Assembly (NCBI GenBank): GCA_024138025.1
Contig: JAMXBD010002813.1
Span: 1-64,000, forward strand
DNA length: 64,000 nucleotides
DNA from: Combretum micranthum
Lineage: Eukaryota; Streptophyta; Magnoliopsida; Myrtales; Combretaceae
Reading direction: 5' to 3'
Shown: positions 37,799-49,186 of the stretch, piece after piece
Position numbering within the stretch: position 1 is the stretch's first letter
Layout of the letters: every line of letters starts with the position of its first letter
The notes under the pieces: generated by a model
Told to the model about the DNA's origin: nothing
Seen by the model: the letters and a program-made list of their open reading frames with translations, nothing else
The model's database searches: none
Translations under genes and position numbers: made by a program

Positions 37799-39106
37799 TT
37801 ATGGTGCTCTTTATAGATAACAAATATAAGAATAGAGCACTAAATTAATTTTCTCTCTTTTTGCAGATTTTGCAAAATAATAAACAAGAGTACAAAAATA
37901 ATGAGAGAATTTTCTAATTTGTTTGTTCGCAAATGAAATACTCTTAATTTCTCATCACTCTTTTAATCTCACAAGGAACGAGTATTTATAGGTTTCAAAA
38001 GTTTAAATCGTTGTTAGAGATAGCGTCTGACATACAACAAACATTAAATGCATGCAATGGTCATTTTATAAACCCATCGGCTTGCCATTGTAACCTTCAG
38101 CCGACTTACCCATTATGAAAATTGAATGCACTTTAAAAAGAAGAGTCGCATCATGGATCATGTCACACCTTAGCTTTAGTCATGCCTTTGATTTAAACTC
38201 ATCACACCTCGGATTTTGTCGTGCCTTAGTTCTTGTCGTGCTTTGAATTTATCCTTCGATCAAGATTGTGCTACTTAAGCTCATCATGCCTTGATTTGAA
38301 CTTGTCGCACCCTAATTAAGGGACCAATCGAACCATCGATGAAGATCGCGATTAAGGCTGGGGCTATTTTATACCTGCACATTTGTAGAGAATAATGCAT
38401 CCACATAACACACACATATATATTTTAGCATGTTATTCATCTAAATTGTTTGACTAATTAAGTGTAATTTAATACAATTAAGTGGTTAATCGTGCAACTA
38501 ATTACCTCATCAAAATCTACATTGAGCACAATAATTCAACAATCTTTCCCTTTTTTATGAGAACAATCATGCATAATTAACTTCCCTTCAATTAAGCATT
38601 CGGGTTTTAAAAGAGCGTTCTCAACTATGTTAAAAAAATTGATGCTTAATTCAAGGGAGTTACAAGTTACACTTAATGGTCAAGCAAACACAATATATAC
38701 TATTCGTGCATGTTAATTGTTCATTCAACATTTTTCTCCCTCTCTGGACTCATCAAAAAGAGAAACTCAAAACTTGTCAAGTAAAGAGAGATGCACAAGT
38801 AATCTACAAGTTCTGAAAGATATTTTAAACATCTTTAAAAATCCTCATATCACAGATTTGTACAAGTTTCTATAAGAAAAAATTGCATACTATGTCTCTA
38901 AAGAGTCTACGAATTTGTTCAAAAAGTGTTTCAACCATTTTCAATTATTTAAATAAGTCTTAAAAGCAGCATCAAACATCCATGAAGCATAAAAAAAGGT
39001 AAAAAACATAAACAATCCAATTTTGTGCTTTTAAAATCCAATTTTAGCTCATTTTTTACCAAAAGCATGTACATAAGCATCTCAACACATATCTTAACAT
39101 CTAATA
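37799..39106. other. Gene-free intergenic sequence
   Basis: No gene supported. On the minus strand CCTATAAATACTCG (about 37980-37995) looks like a TATA box pointing toward the hAT insertion, and the sequence resumes at 33254 downward. The hAT element may thus sit in an older LTR or transcription unit that I could not identify. Confidence 0.4.
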
Positions 39107-40030
39107 ACAATAATTCAAGCATGCACATATTAATTTTGCCATATGATCATGGGCCTAACATATCATATGTAATGTGTGTGTTCGAACTTTTTAGTTGCTA
39201 GTCCTTTTTTTTTAAATAAATGCAGTACATGATAACTAAAATTTAATAAAATATATTATTAAATATTTAAATTTTAAAAATAAATAATTTAATATATAAA
39301 TTTTAAAATTAAAAATAAATTTAGTTTTTAAAATAACTTTTCATATATACTAACAGTATATTTATCATATTGGTTAAAAATGCTACATAATATAATGATA
39401 TTAATCAATTTAACGGATACATTATTAGCCTATACTAAAAGTTCTTTTGGGTTATAAACTGATCGATTTTAAAATTCAAATGCGTAGTTGCATGTTTTGT
39501 CAAAATTAAGTTTCCATTCGTGACATTAACTTTTTTTTCCTTTTTTTTTAATTCAATAAAGCTAAATCAACTTCATTTTATTTCATGATAATCAAAGAAA
39601 CATCTCTTTTGTTATTGTAATTTGGGTAAGACTTGCTTGGTTTTGTTTGTGGTTATTGCAAATTAATAGACTTCAAAGCTTCCAAAGCAATTTGTTAGGA
39701 TGAAAAAAATTTGATGCACGAAGGAGGTCATGCAACAAAGGAATGCAAGAATTTTATTAAAAAATGAGGGATGGGTATTTCAATATATTCTTCCTTTTAA
39801 AGGTGAATTGAATTCTTCTTTAAAGTTGAAATTACATAAAAATTGAAATAAAACCCAAAATCGTAATTCTATTTTAGGTTTATTCACGCATACCAAAACA
39901 TGACATAAGAGGATGAGGAACTAAGGCTAATGCTAAATCCCATGAAGTTTGAGAATCTAATGAATTAGCCAGATTATTTATGGCGAGAAGGATGAAGGGG
40001 AACTTTAGTTTCCTTTTTTTCTTTTTTTGG
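39107..40030 (+). repeat. Direct repeat, copy B
   Basis: Same-orientation partner of 29732-30830, shorter by an internal difference near 39785-39910. The two copies lie about 9.4 kb apart and enclose the hAT element. The following stretch 40031-40798 is AT-rich with nothing recognised. Confidence 0.85.
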
Positions 40031-40798
40031 CACACTTGGAGATCTTTTGTAAGAAAAAATAGAGTAGAGTAAATATTAATGTATGGTAAACAAAATCATT
40101 AAATTATTGGTAGAGATAAAAATGCGTGTGTTTTTATGACCCGATAAAATTGTGTATGATATTTTATGAACATATTAATATATTATGGTCTAGATTGTTT
40201 GTTGAAATATTTTGCTTATTTTATGTGTCAATATCCGGATACGAAAATTAATCTCGCAAAGGTTTGAAACGATTAAATTTTTGTTGAATATCATTTTAGG
40301 GTATCTGCCATATATCCAATTCAAAATTTGAGTTTATCCTATTTTTTTAATTTATTCAATATTTTAGTGTTCTATAAACTAACTAATTGAGTCTAGAGTT
40401 TCTTGAGTTTTTAGAGTTTAAGGTTGACTTGGTTTGATTTTAAGGTTTTTGTTTGGATTTCGAATCTAAAATTTACTTATAAAGCTACCATAAAACCTAT
40501 GGGTTTACAAATGCAACACACCTCTTCTCTTCTAATTGACGCCTAACCTATCTACATGGACCAAATCTAAGTAATCAAGTTATATTTCTTTTCCTTTTTT
40601 TTTTAAAGGAACTCCATTTTAAAATAAAAGAGAGTAGATTTACAAACCTTTTAGATATACATATCTTAATCCACTTAAATCTTCTTTGAAAAAAAGCTTA
40701 AATAAAAGAATTTATTGATTAACTAAAATTAATGTACAATAATAAAATTAAATTCAAAGAGAAATCACATAAAACTAGTCTTTTTGCATTTGAAAAGG

Positions 40799-41646
40799 AA
40801 TGAATAATGGCATATTGAGTGTTTATACTTTCATTTTTTACAATTTAATGTAATATCTTTAGATTGTGGCAAATAATCGCCTATACTTTCAAAGTATATG
40901 CAACTCAGTGTTAGTGTTAAGTAATAATTTAGCAAACGTTTACTTTGATGATAAGATAATAGTAGATAAAGTGTCTATAGTATCAATTTTTTACAATTTA
41001 GTGTCTTATATTTAGATTTGACAAATTACAATAAAAGTTGAAGGTATGACACTTGGTTTACCATTATCCATCATCAAAATAAATGTCCATTAAATTATTA
41101 TTCAATGGAGACATTGAATCCCATGTAATTTGGATATATAAGCATTGATTTGTCAAAATCTAAATTTGTGCAGACAATGGCAAGCTCAGTGCTTATACTT
41201 TTATTTTTTAGTAATTTAGTGGTACATATTTATATTTTGGTAAATTAGTACTTATAATTTTCAAGTACGATTCACTATTAGTGTTAAATAATAATTTAAC
41301 AAATGTTTATTTTGATAATATTATAATGATAAAAGACAAGCATATACTGACAATCTTTAGCTATTTAATGTCGCATCTTAAAATTTTGGCAATTTACAAC
41401 AAAAAGTGAAAGTATGAACACTTGATATATTATTATCCCATCATCAAAATCAATGTTTGTCAAATTATTATTCAACAGAGACACTAAATTGCACGTGCTT
41501 TGAATTTACGAGCTTTAAGTTGTGAAAATTTAAAGATGTGGCACCAAATTGCCAAAAGTTGAAAGTACATGCACTTAATCTCAATTATCCAAAAGATACG
41601 ACACCAAATTGTTAAAAATTAAAAATATACGTCCATTATTCTAAAA
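40799..41646. mobile_element. Probable foldback/MITE composite with GAATAATGG ends
   Basis: It begins GAATAATGG and ends CCATTATTC. Flanking AAAAGGAA/AAAAAGAA are 7 of 8 identical and may be a target duplication. Inside, two units of about 340 bp (from about 40803 and 41165) repeat the same series ('gtttatacttt', 'acaatttagtg', 'gttaartaataattta', 'atcatcaaaat', 'aaattattattcaa'). The right part (41515-41640) carries the first unit's start in inverted orientation, twice. It has no coding content. Confidence 0.45.
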
Positions 41647-41944
41647 AGAAAGATAAAGAGATTGTTTCAAATAAATTGAAGAATGAATACGAGCACATAG
41701 AATTAAGAGTGTCTTTTGTACTACTTTTAACACATAAGAAAGCTAGAAAGAAACGTAAAAATAATGCATATACTTCATGCAAAGAAAATCTAAGTTAGCT
41801 AAATATTAAATGTAAGTGGATTTGGTAATTTATATTAGAGGGTCTTTATTTAAAGTAATTTTATTTAATGTATTAACGTTTGGATAGTTTTTACCAAATA
41901 AGTCAAATATTAAATAAATGTTTCATAAAATTAATTTAACGTAT

Positions 41945-42143
41945 TAACGTTTAAGGAAGGTTCCATGGTAACGTCGATGGGACTGTTTTGCTATTAATCT
42001 AACCATTAGAATAAATATAGTAAATGAAATATTAACTATTTTAATAATTCGATCACAATTGGGTATGGTGTAAGCGGTTGGATAGTGACAGGACCGGACC
42101 TGTCAAAATTAATAACGGGACCATAAAATTTTCGTAACGTTTA
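41945..42143. mobile_element. Mutator-like MITE with 9-bp TSD (best copy of the family)
   Basis: The element 41954-42134 (181 bp) is flanked by TAACGTTTA at 41945-41953 and 42135-42143. The left end AGGAAGGTTCCATGGT and right end CGAAAATTTTATGGT (opposite strand) are imperfect inverted repeats. The 9-bp duplication identifies the family as Mutator-like. Internally it matches copies at 4545, 6410, 6604 and 8467. Confidence 0.75.
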
Positions 42144-42245
42144 GATAGTTTTTTTATTAATTTTTTTTTTGGTCTTTTTGTAAAATAGCTCTTAAGGAAT
42201 TTATAAAAGACCAAAAAGAAAAATTAATAAAAAAACTATCTAAAT
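42141..42245. repeat. Foldback hairpin with arms of about 43 bp
   Basis: The left arm (from 'ttagatagttttttta' through 'ggtcttttt') and the right arm ('aaaagaccaaaaag' to 'aaaaactatctaaa') are inverted copies with one or two mismatches. The loop is about 20 nt around 'aatagctcttaagg'. The left arm overlaps the right target duplication of the neighbouring MITE, so the MITE inserted at the edge of this foldback. A further 'gtttggatagtttttacc' at 41878 resembles the arm. Confidence 0.75.
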
Positions 42246-42249
42246 ATTA

Positions 42250-43039
42250 CAGAAATTCTTGGCAACTCTTACTTGGATTTGGTACAATTTTAGCATTAGA
42301 AAATTCCAATGTTATTGGACCTGAACCAGCCTAATAGGTTTGACCCGATTTAGTTGGAATTGGCCATAAAAGCAGGTTAATTTACTCATTAGGTTTAGTT
42401 TTGCATCAACTCGAATTGACCCGGGCAGTTAAACTAGGTCGAACCGAGCGATCCAGACTAGTTGACTCAGTTAAAAAAAAATTTTAAATATATATTCATA
42501 CTATATTATAAATTTATAAAATATAATCGTTATATTATGTTTATTTAATAGCTAATTGTTGGTTTTGATCCAAATATAGATTTAATTATGTTATAGATAT
42601 ATTTTTTTATAATTAAAATATCTTTTATATTTTTACTTTTTATTGACATTGGTTCAACCCCTTAACCTTTGATTTCCTAGTATGTTTAAGTGAAACTCCA
42701 ATGTGGTTTTGACAATATTGAAAAATTCTATAATAAACTATATGGGAGAAAGGAAATAAATAATATTATTTTTGAAAAAAAAACTATAAAAATGCCATTA
42801 AGATGAAAATAATCCCAAATTTATATAAGTTAAACCTATCTCTTGAAAAGACGAGATAGTAAGTGGTTGACCTTATCTCTTCAAGAAATAAGTTTACCTT
42901 ATGATAGTTTCATTGTTAAAACAACATGAGAATTCAAAATTTTTTGATTTATCAATGCCTTTCTTTTCTTTTATTGATGAATTTGAGAAGAAATACCGTT
43001 ATCTTCTAATGTTCGATAAAATTTTTGAATATTTAATAG
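42250..43039. other. Gene-free sequence
   Basis: AT-rich, no recognised coding frame. The stretch 42310-42480 has 'gacccga' and 'gaaccgagcgatcc' motifs resembling hAT MITE interiors, without clear ends. Confidence 0.4.
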
Positions 43040-44470
43040 CTGGACGTTTTCTCAAATGGTTTTTAAATGGAAGAATGAGATTTTATATTGCAACACTCAG
43101 ATAATTTTTAGTGCATCAAAAACTCCTACGCCTTAATTATGAAGATTTTGTGGCCAAGTGCACTACTTGTCAACATATCAAATATGCCATTTTTTCTCCA
43201 TCAGGTTTTTCGGTGCCTAACCTAATACAAAAGCATATATAGGAAGATATTAATACCAACTTTGTGACTTATTTACTAAGATTGGAAGGTTATATTGTGA
43301 TTCTCATGATTGTTGATTAGTTATCTAAATATTGCCCCTTGAGACCATCAAATACTTGTTTTACTGAATGGATAGTAGCTCTAATGTTTCTTCTAGCAGT
43401 AGTTGGGCTATATGGCTATTCAAGGAGTATAATGTCTGAAAATGATCTTGTTTTTTTGTAAGCTAGTTTTATAATGGGTTGTTTCATTTAAGTGGAATGT
43501 GTCTAGCTATTAATAGTGTGTACTAGGACTATAAATGAGTCGAGACAGTTTATGAGTTACTTGAGTTCGATTAGGCTAAAACTCAAGTTTCACTCACTTA
43601 CAATCGAGTCAAGCTTGAGTTCAAGCTTTAAAATACTCAACTTGATGAGCCTGCGAGCTTAATCGAGTATAATCAAGTATTAAATCGAGTAGAGCCAAGT
43701 TTGAGTTTATCAAGTATTAAATACTTTTTATAGTTAAATCAATATTTCAAATAATAATAAAGTTTAATTGAATCAAGTTCAAGTTTATTGAGTATTAGAT
43801 ACAATCAATTTTGAGCTTTAAGTTTTTCATTTGAGTCAAGATCGAACTTAATTCGGCTTGTTTGCATCCCTAGTGTGTATGATCATCAAACTAATGGTCA
43901 AATTGAAATTATAAATCGTACTATCCAATAATACTTAAAATGTTTTTATGTATATTCTTTCCGTTTAGGCCAAGTTTTTGCCTTGGTAGAACTTACTTGC
44001 AATACTTCCTGTCTCGATGGAGCTTAAACTACTTTGCTTGAGGTTTTTTATAGATACCACCCCCAATTATTCCATCTTATGAATGGGGAGCTTTTAAGCT
44101 AGGTGCAATTTAATTAAAAACCACTGATTGCAGATGAGTTATTGACTAGGAGTTTAGACACGAGACATCATAGAAATACTATGGGCCATTTTCCGATGAT
44201 TAAGAAAGTAAGTGTCTTGGTTTATGAGTTTCGGTCACTATGTGCCCTTTCTATTCTAAAGAAGGCGTGGCTTTAATATTCCTTTTCTGGAGTTACCAAC
44301 AAAGGTAGTGGATAGCTACCCTTTACTGACATTATTGTGTTTTGGATACTCGGATTATAATGAGAAATGGGTAATTAACTGACCAAATCTTGATAAAGTG
44401 GGGAAGACTACTTCCTAAAGAGACTATTTGGGAGGATTCATCCTGGAGGGAAAACAAGAGATAAGTCTAA
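43040..44470 (+). pseudogene. Decayed Ty3/gypsy integrase and C-terminal region
   Basis: Pieced across frames with several stops, the plus strand reads the integrase finger end (AKCTTCQHIK, about 43153-43182), the catalytic-core start (NFVTYLLRLEGY and VILMIVD), VVGLYGYSRSIMSEN (about 43395-43440), and, after an insertion, DHQTNGQIEIINRT (about 43883-43925). Further on comes a tail resembling a chromodomain-type end (WGRLLPKETIWED, about 44399-44437). No LTRs, primer site or RT were found, so this is an old truncated fragment. It is split by a MITE at 43524-43872. Confidence 0.75.
43516..43880. mobile_element. hAT-type MITE nested in the gypsy integrase relic
   Basis: The element 43524-43872 (349 bp) is flanked by GTGTGTAC / GTGTGTAT (43516-43523, 43873-43880; 7 of 8). 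Its ends TAGGACTATAAATGAGTCG and TAGGGATGCAAACAAGCCG (opposite strand) are imperfect inverted repeats. The interior is rich in 'actcaagctt' and 'cgagc' motifs. Removing it restores the order of the integrase relic. Confidence 0.75.
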
Positions 44471-45046
44471 TTGGCATAAATACTACTGCATGAAATACAT
44501 TTGTATAAAAACCAACGAGATAAATATATATTTTAAGTAAAAACAAAATATTCTAGAATTCTAATGCTTTCGCAATTGTAATTCAAGTGGGAAATAACTT
44601 AATTAGTGCTACAATAGAATGGAAGAAACTTTTACGAAGTATAAAAACAAGAAGAAGATCAAAAAGGGGACATTAGTTTACATAGCTGGGGACAAAAAAA
44701 CTAGATCTCTAGATTTATCAGAGAGTGTCGTCTTGAATCCGTGAGTGTGTGTTCTTATTGATTAAAACATGTATGATTGAACATAACAATTAGTTACATA
44801 AAATAAAAGAAAAAAAGAGGAAATATGAGAGTCCAAAAACTTATTTGAATCACATATGGTTTAGATAAGGTTAAAGGAAGCTTTTATGCTTCCTAACTTG
44901 CTTTAGCCTGCAGATTAAATGGCCGGGCCAATTCGACCTGCTTTTAAAAGGATCAATTTTTTTTCCTCAATCCGCTTTTTAAGCGAGTTGATAAGCCAGC
45001 CGGTAGGCCATGAACCATATACCGACACTATTCCTTAGTTAGGGAA
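44471..45046. other. Gene-free sequence
   Basis: Nothing recognised. It includes a purine-rich patch near 44795-44825. Confidence 0.4.
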
Positions 45047-45471
45047 TAAGGCTACAAATGAGTTGAGTCTAGATGATATGGTACAGAGTTCAAGATCGGC
45101 TTGAAATTTCAAAACTCAAGCTTGATCAACCTTAAAATTCCGAGCTTGAGTCCGACTTGATGCAACATTACATAAACTCGAGCTTGATTTAGTTAAACTC
45201 ATTTGAGCTCGATTTATTAAATAATTATTTTAATTTTAATTAAAATAATATTAATACTAGAACTCAATTCAAATTTGTTTATTATTTATACCCGACCTGA
45301 ACTCAATAGAACATGATTAAGCCTACAAGCTAATCAAGCTAAATATATGGAACTCAAGCTCAACTCAATAAAAAATTCAAGTAGCCAAAACTCAAGCTTA
45401 ACTCAAACTCGAGTAAATATCAAGTTAAACTAAAGTACTTTGTTACTCATCTTAGTTTATTTGCACATCTA
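45047..45471. mobile_element. Second hAT-type MITE related to the nested one
   Basis: It has the same style of interior ('aactcaagctt', 'ctcgagcttga') and ends TAAGGCTACAAATGAG / TAGATGTGCAAATAAAC (opposite strand). The flanking 8-mers TTAGGGAA / TTAAGAAG agree at only 5 positions, so the duplication is decayed or the ends are misplaced. Confidence 0.5.
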
Positions 45472-45479
45472 TTAAGAAG

Positions 45480-46944
45480 TAAGAAGTTTTATTGTAATTG
45501 GGGTTTTTTTTTCAATGTTTTACTATCTTATTTATATATTATTTATGCTTGCTTATGTGTGGTATATTTTTGTTTGTAATTTAATGTTTAGATAATTGAT
45601 TTTTATATAAGTTTCCTTTTTTAAATCTTATTCTAATTGATGCATTGTCATTTCTAGTAAAAACCCTATAAATTAATAATGTTGGGACCATAAAAATTTA
45701 TTAATTTTTAAATTTTAAGTGATATTTTAGTACATTTAAATTGACTTAGAAAAAGGAAGGGATATTAAGTGATACAAACTAGCGATAGTTGTCAAAATCA
45801 CGATTTTACTCATACCATCATACGATCTACAACTTATAATCTTAGGAGGTATGTCTGAGTTGACCTATACATAGAATCGTTTTCTTATAGAATCTTATGA
45901 TTTCAATAGATTTTACATGCAAACTCGGTGGGATCTTTTATTTTTAATCGAGTTTATCGATTTTACCTATTTCAAATAGACTAAAAAAAAATCACAACCA
46001 TATTTTTACAAACTCATTAACTATTAGGATGATAAATCTTTTTTATTGCATATCGATTTTGTTTTCACACTTTTTGTCTATCTCTCTTTTCCTATCTCCT
46101 TCCAACTCCTATGTTCTACATTTATAAAAATCGAAACATAACTGTAAAATTTATAAGAAAACTTATTTATTTTATTTAGATAATTAAGAAGCAAAGACAA
46201 GTTGAAAAGTTTGATTCTCCTTCATTTTATAACTTATTTGAGACAAAATTATAGAAAAAGAACTTGATTATACTCTACTTCACCCTTTTTTCAGGATGAA
46301 AAACCATGTTTACCTTCTCTAAAAGAAAAATGCAGTCCAAATAAAAGGAAAAAAAAACCCAAAATGCTGCACTAAATTACGTTTATAGGATAGGATAAAA
46401 TTATTTTGCAGGCAAATTGCGTCTACGAATTGCGAAAGAAAGCATTTCCACCATTGTTATATCGCATTAGGCAGTCTTCAATGGATTTCGCGATTACATA
46501 TAGTGATATAAGGGTGCAAAAATTGAAGTTTGAAGCCGGTGCCACGTCGCGATTGCTTAGAGCAGTACGAATGTCTGTATCGCGACTTTACAATATCGTC
46601 GGAGAAGTCTCCGGCTTCGCCATCCGAAAACCATGAACCTCATAGATGTCAACAAACTCAATCTTAGTTGAAACTGTCCTATTACGTCTTCTAAAACAAT
46701 TGGATCCAATCGGTACATGGACCACATAAATCGCGCGATTTGGTGTAGCGTTATGGACCACATAAATCACAAAATCAATTCGTAATACGCGTAAATATGT
46801 TATATGCAAATTCGTATGGTAATTATTTTGAAATTAAACTTATTTAAGTTATTATTATTAGCAATGACTCTTAGCTAAAAAGTTATTTTTTCCTTTTCAT
46901 GTATATTGTATTATAAATTAAGAGTCATTATAAGAAGGGACAAT
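45480..46944. other. Gene-free sequence with a GC-richer patch
   Basis: 45780-45990 resembles a MITE interior ('gttgtcaaaatcacgatttt'). 46380-46800 is GC-richer with a short palindrome around 'ggagaagtctcc' and two copies of 'atggaccacataaatc' (46713-46728 and 46752-46767). The short open frames here show no family resemblance. Confidence 0.4.
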
Positions 46945-47217
46945 GTCATAAATGGTATCCAAAGTTTAACAAAATATATAATTAAGTATTTAAACTTTGA
47001 AATCAACTAATTTTGTATTTAAAAAACTTTGAAATTGATTAATTTAGTATCTGAAAAAACTTGACGAAAATACTGTTGGTATATATAAAAAGTTCTTTCA
47101 AGTGCTGATTGATCGATTTCAAAATTCGGATACTAAATTGATTAATTTTAAAGTTTAGGTACTTATTTGTATATTTTGTCAAAGTTCAAATTCATTCGTG
47201 ATATAACCCATAATTTC
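46945..47217. mobile_element. Long-TIR MITE
   Basis: The left 70 bp ('aaagtttaacaaaatatata', 'taagtatttaaactttgaaat') and the right 75 bp read on the other strand ('gaactttgacaaaatatac', 'taagtacctaaactttaaaat') are inverted repeats. No clear target duplication. Related sequence lies inside direct repeats A and B (about 29850-30150 and 39230-39525). Confidence 0.6.
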
Positions 47218-47394
47218 TTTAATTTTTCTTTTATATCGATTATGTATTTAAATTTTTACAACTTCTATAAGCATATTGATGTTTTTTAAAATGATTTTAT
47301 GCAGAATTATGAGTTTGACAACCTTAAAACCAACAAAGTTTTTATATAATGAATGTTATTTATAAATAGTTTCTCCAATACTAAGACCACGTCA

Positions 47395-48697
47395 ATATAA
47401 CTGGAGAGCTAATTTTGGAGAGGGCAAAGGAGACTATAAGACTTTTATATCCTCAACAACCTTTCTCAAGGTTGGCATAAAAAGTTCAAGTTAAGGCATG
47501 ATATCATGTCATCTCATTATTTCAGAGAGAATGACTTGATTGATACATAAGACATGGACAAAAAATTAGAGTCCATAAGGGAAAGAAATACACTAGTTCC
47601 CTATGAAAGGTATTTTTGATATGGACAAAACTTATTTTGTTTTGTAGGTTATAAGCTTATCGTTCTCTTACAACAAGGTAACTTGAAGGAAGAAGATAAG
47701 ACAAAAAAAGTCTTACAATTGTTAGTTGTTGCAATGAGGTTGACTCAAGAAAAATTCTTTTATGGATTATTTGATAGTGTGTAAAGTCACGCTACTTGAA
47801 GAATGTCAATATGAACAACTTGAATTGTTTATACTGTGCAAACAAAAAGAGCATGAATGATTGACATGCTTTTTAATGAACATATTTGCTAGTTGGACCA
47901 TAAAATATATGGCAGGTGAATTTTGTTAATAGTTGATAATTGTCTAACCCATCCAAGAAATACAAGGGTTACGAAATGCTGAGTTATTAATTTTTTTTAA
48001 ATCTTTTTTTGCCACCTAACATGATATTAAAAATCCAACGGCGTGATGCTGGGATAATAAGAACTTTCAAGGAACACTAATGCAAAGATTTCATCCTAAG
48101 ATGTTGGAAGGCTTTTTTTTTTTTTTTTCCAACATAACATGACATAAAAAAATCCAACCATATGACACTAAGATAGTAAGAACTTTTAAGATATACTATC
48201 GCATGAGATTTTACAGTAAGATTTTAGAAGGTTATGAGTTGGGAAAATTTGATTTGGAAAATATTAGTGTTTTAGAAGTCATCAATCATGTGGTCTCGGC
48301 TTGAATGATAAATGTTCACCAAGAAACAATAGCAAATTAGTTCTGACGTCATAAATTTCGGGTAATGAAGTAGCCTTAAGGAACTAACTCCTAAAGAAGG
48401 TTACCACAATAAAATGGACTTCAATGACCTATTGAGTTACTAGGGAGAAAATGAGGAATACTCAGAGGTCCAAAACTTATGAGAAATTATGGCTAGTGTT
48501 ATTGAAAATGATATGGGATATTTGAAACCAATCAAGCAAAAGCAAGCACTCATAGTAGTAACAACCTCTCACGATTTTTTGTTACAGTTTAAGAACTCAA
48601 CACTAGAGGTATTGAATGCAATGGGAAAAGTTAAAGATGACGTCTTCCCCTATTTAAACTTTAAGGAAAAACAAACAACCATAGATTGATATTTTAT
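47395..48697 (+). pseudogene. CENP-B/Tigger-like DDE transposase relic
   Basis: Three-frame reading gives consecutive fragments in the right order: a helix-turn-helix end (WxxKFKxRHDIMS near 47475-47510), DMDKxLESIRERN (about 47548-47585), the first catalytic region (DMDKT, about 47619), KKSMND-like and KIYGR..LLIVDNCLTHPRN (second Asp, about 47910-47970), LPPNM..KIQRRDAGIIRTFKEH (third acidic residue region, about 48008-48080), a second partly overlapping copy of that segment (about 48120-48240), LGKFDLENISVLEVINHVVSA (about 48238-48300) and a C-terminus ending KEKQTTID (about 48665-48688). Many stops and frameshifts make it a pseudogene. The family is also the source of domesticated CENP-B-like proteins. 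No TIRs were identified. Confidence 0.75.
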
Positions 48698-48699
48698 TA

Positions 48700-49186
48700 A
48701 ATCGTTCGAATTATGTTTGTAACTTTAGAAAATTATTAATCATAAAAATTATTTTACTATTAATATATTAAAATTATTAATTTTGTAATCTGACCTAACT
48801 AGGATAGAAAAAAAATATATTAATTTGGTAAGGCTATTAATTTTTTGAAATTTAGCTATAATAATTTATTTCTTTTTTACTTTTTGAGTGGGTGAGAATG
48901 GAATAAGTCATGCCGCTTGGTTATTGTCTAGAGATGGTGGTTTTGAGGGTTGGATTGTATTGTAATTTAGGAATGGAAGTTTGGAGTCAAAATTTTATGT
49001 AGATTAAGATGAAAAAAGTGAAAAAAAGATATTATTTATAAAAAAACCTAATTATTTTTAAGCTAACTAATATAAATAAAATTAACTCAAATTTTATATA
49101 TTTGGTTAGATAATTATTTTTTGTAAAAATTCTAGTGTATATGAATATATAGTCATGATTTTATTAAGATGGTGCTGAGACATTGT
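48700..49186. other. Gene-free AT-rich sequence
   Basis: Nothing recognised beyond AT-rich filler. Confidence 0.4.

Noticed and set aside
46406..46809. Short open frames in the GC-richer patch, considered as a lost gene
   Set aside because: None shows a recognisable domain. Short internal repeats suggest an unclassified repeat instead.
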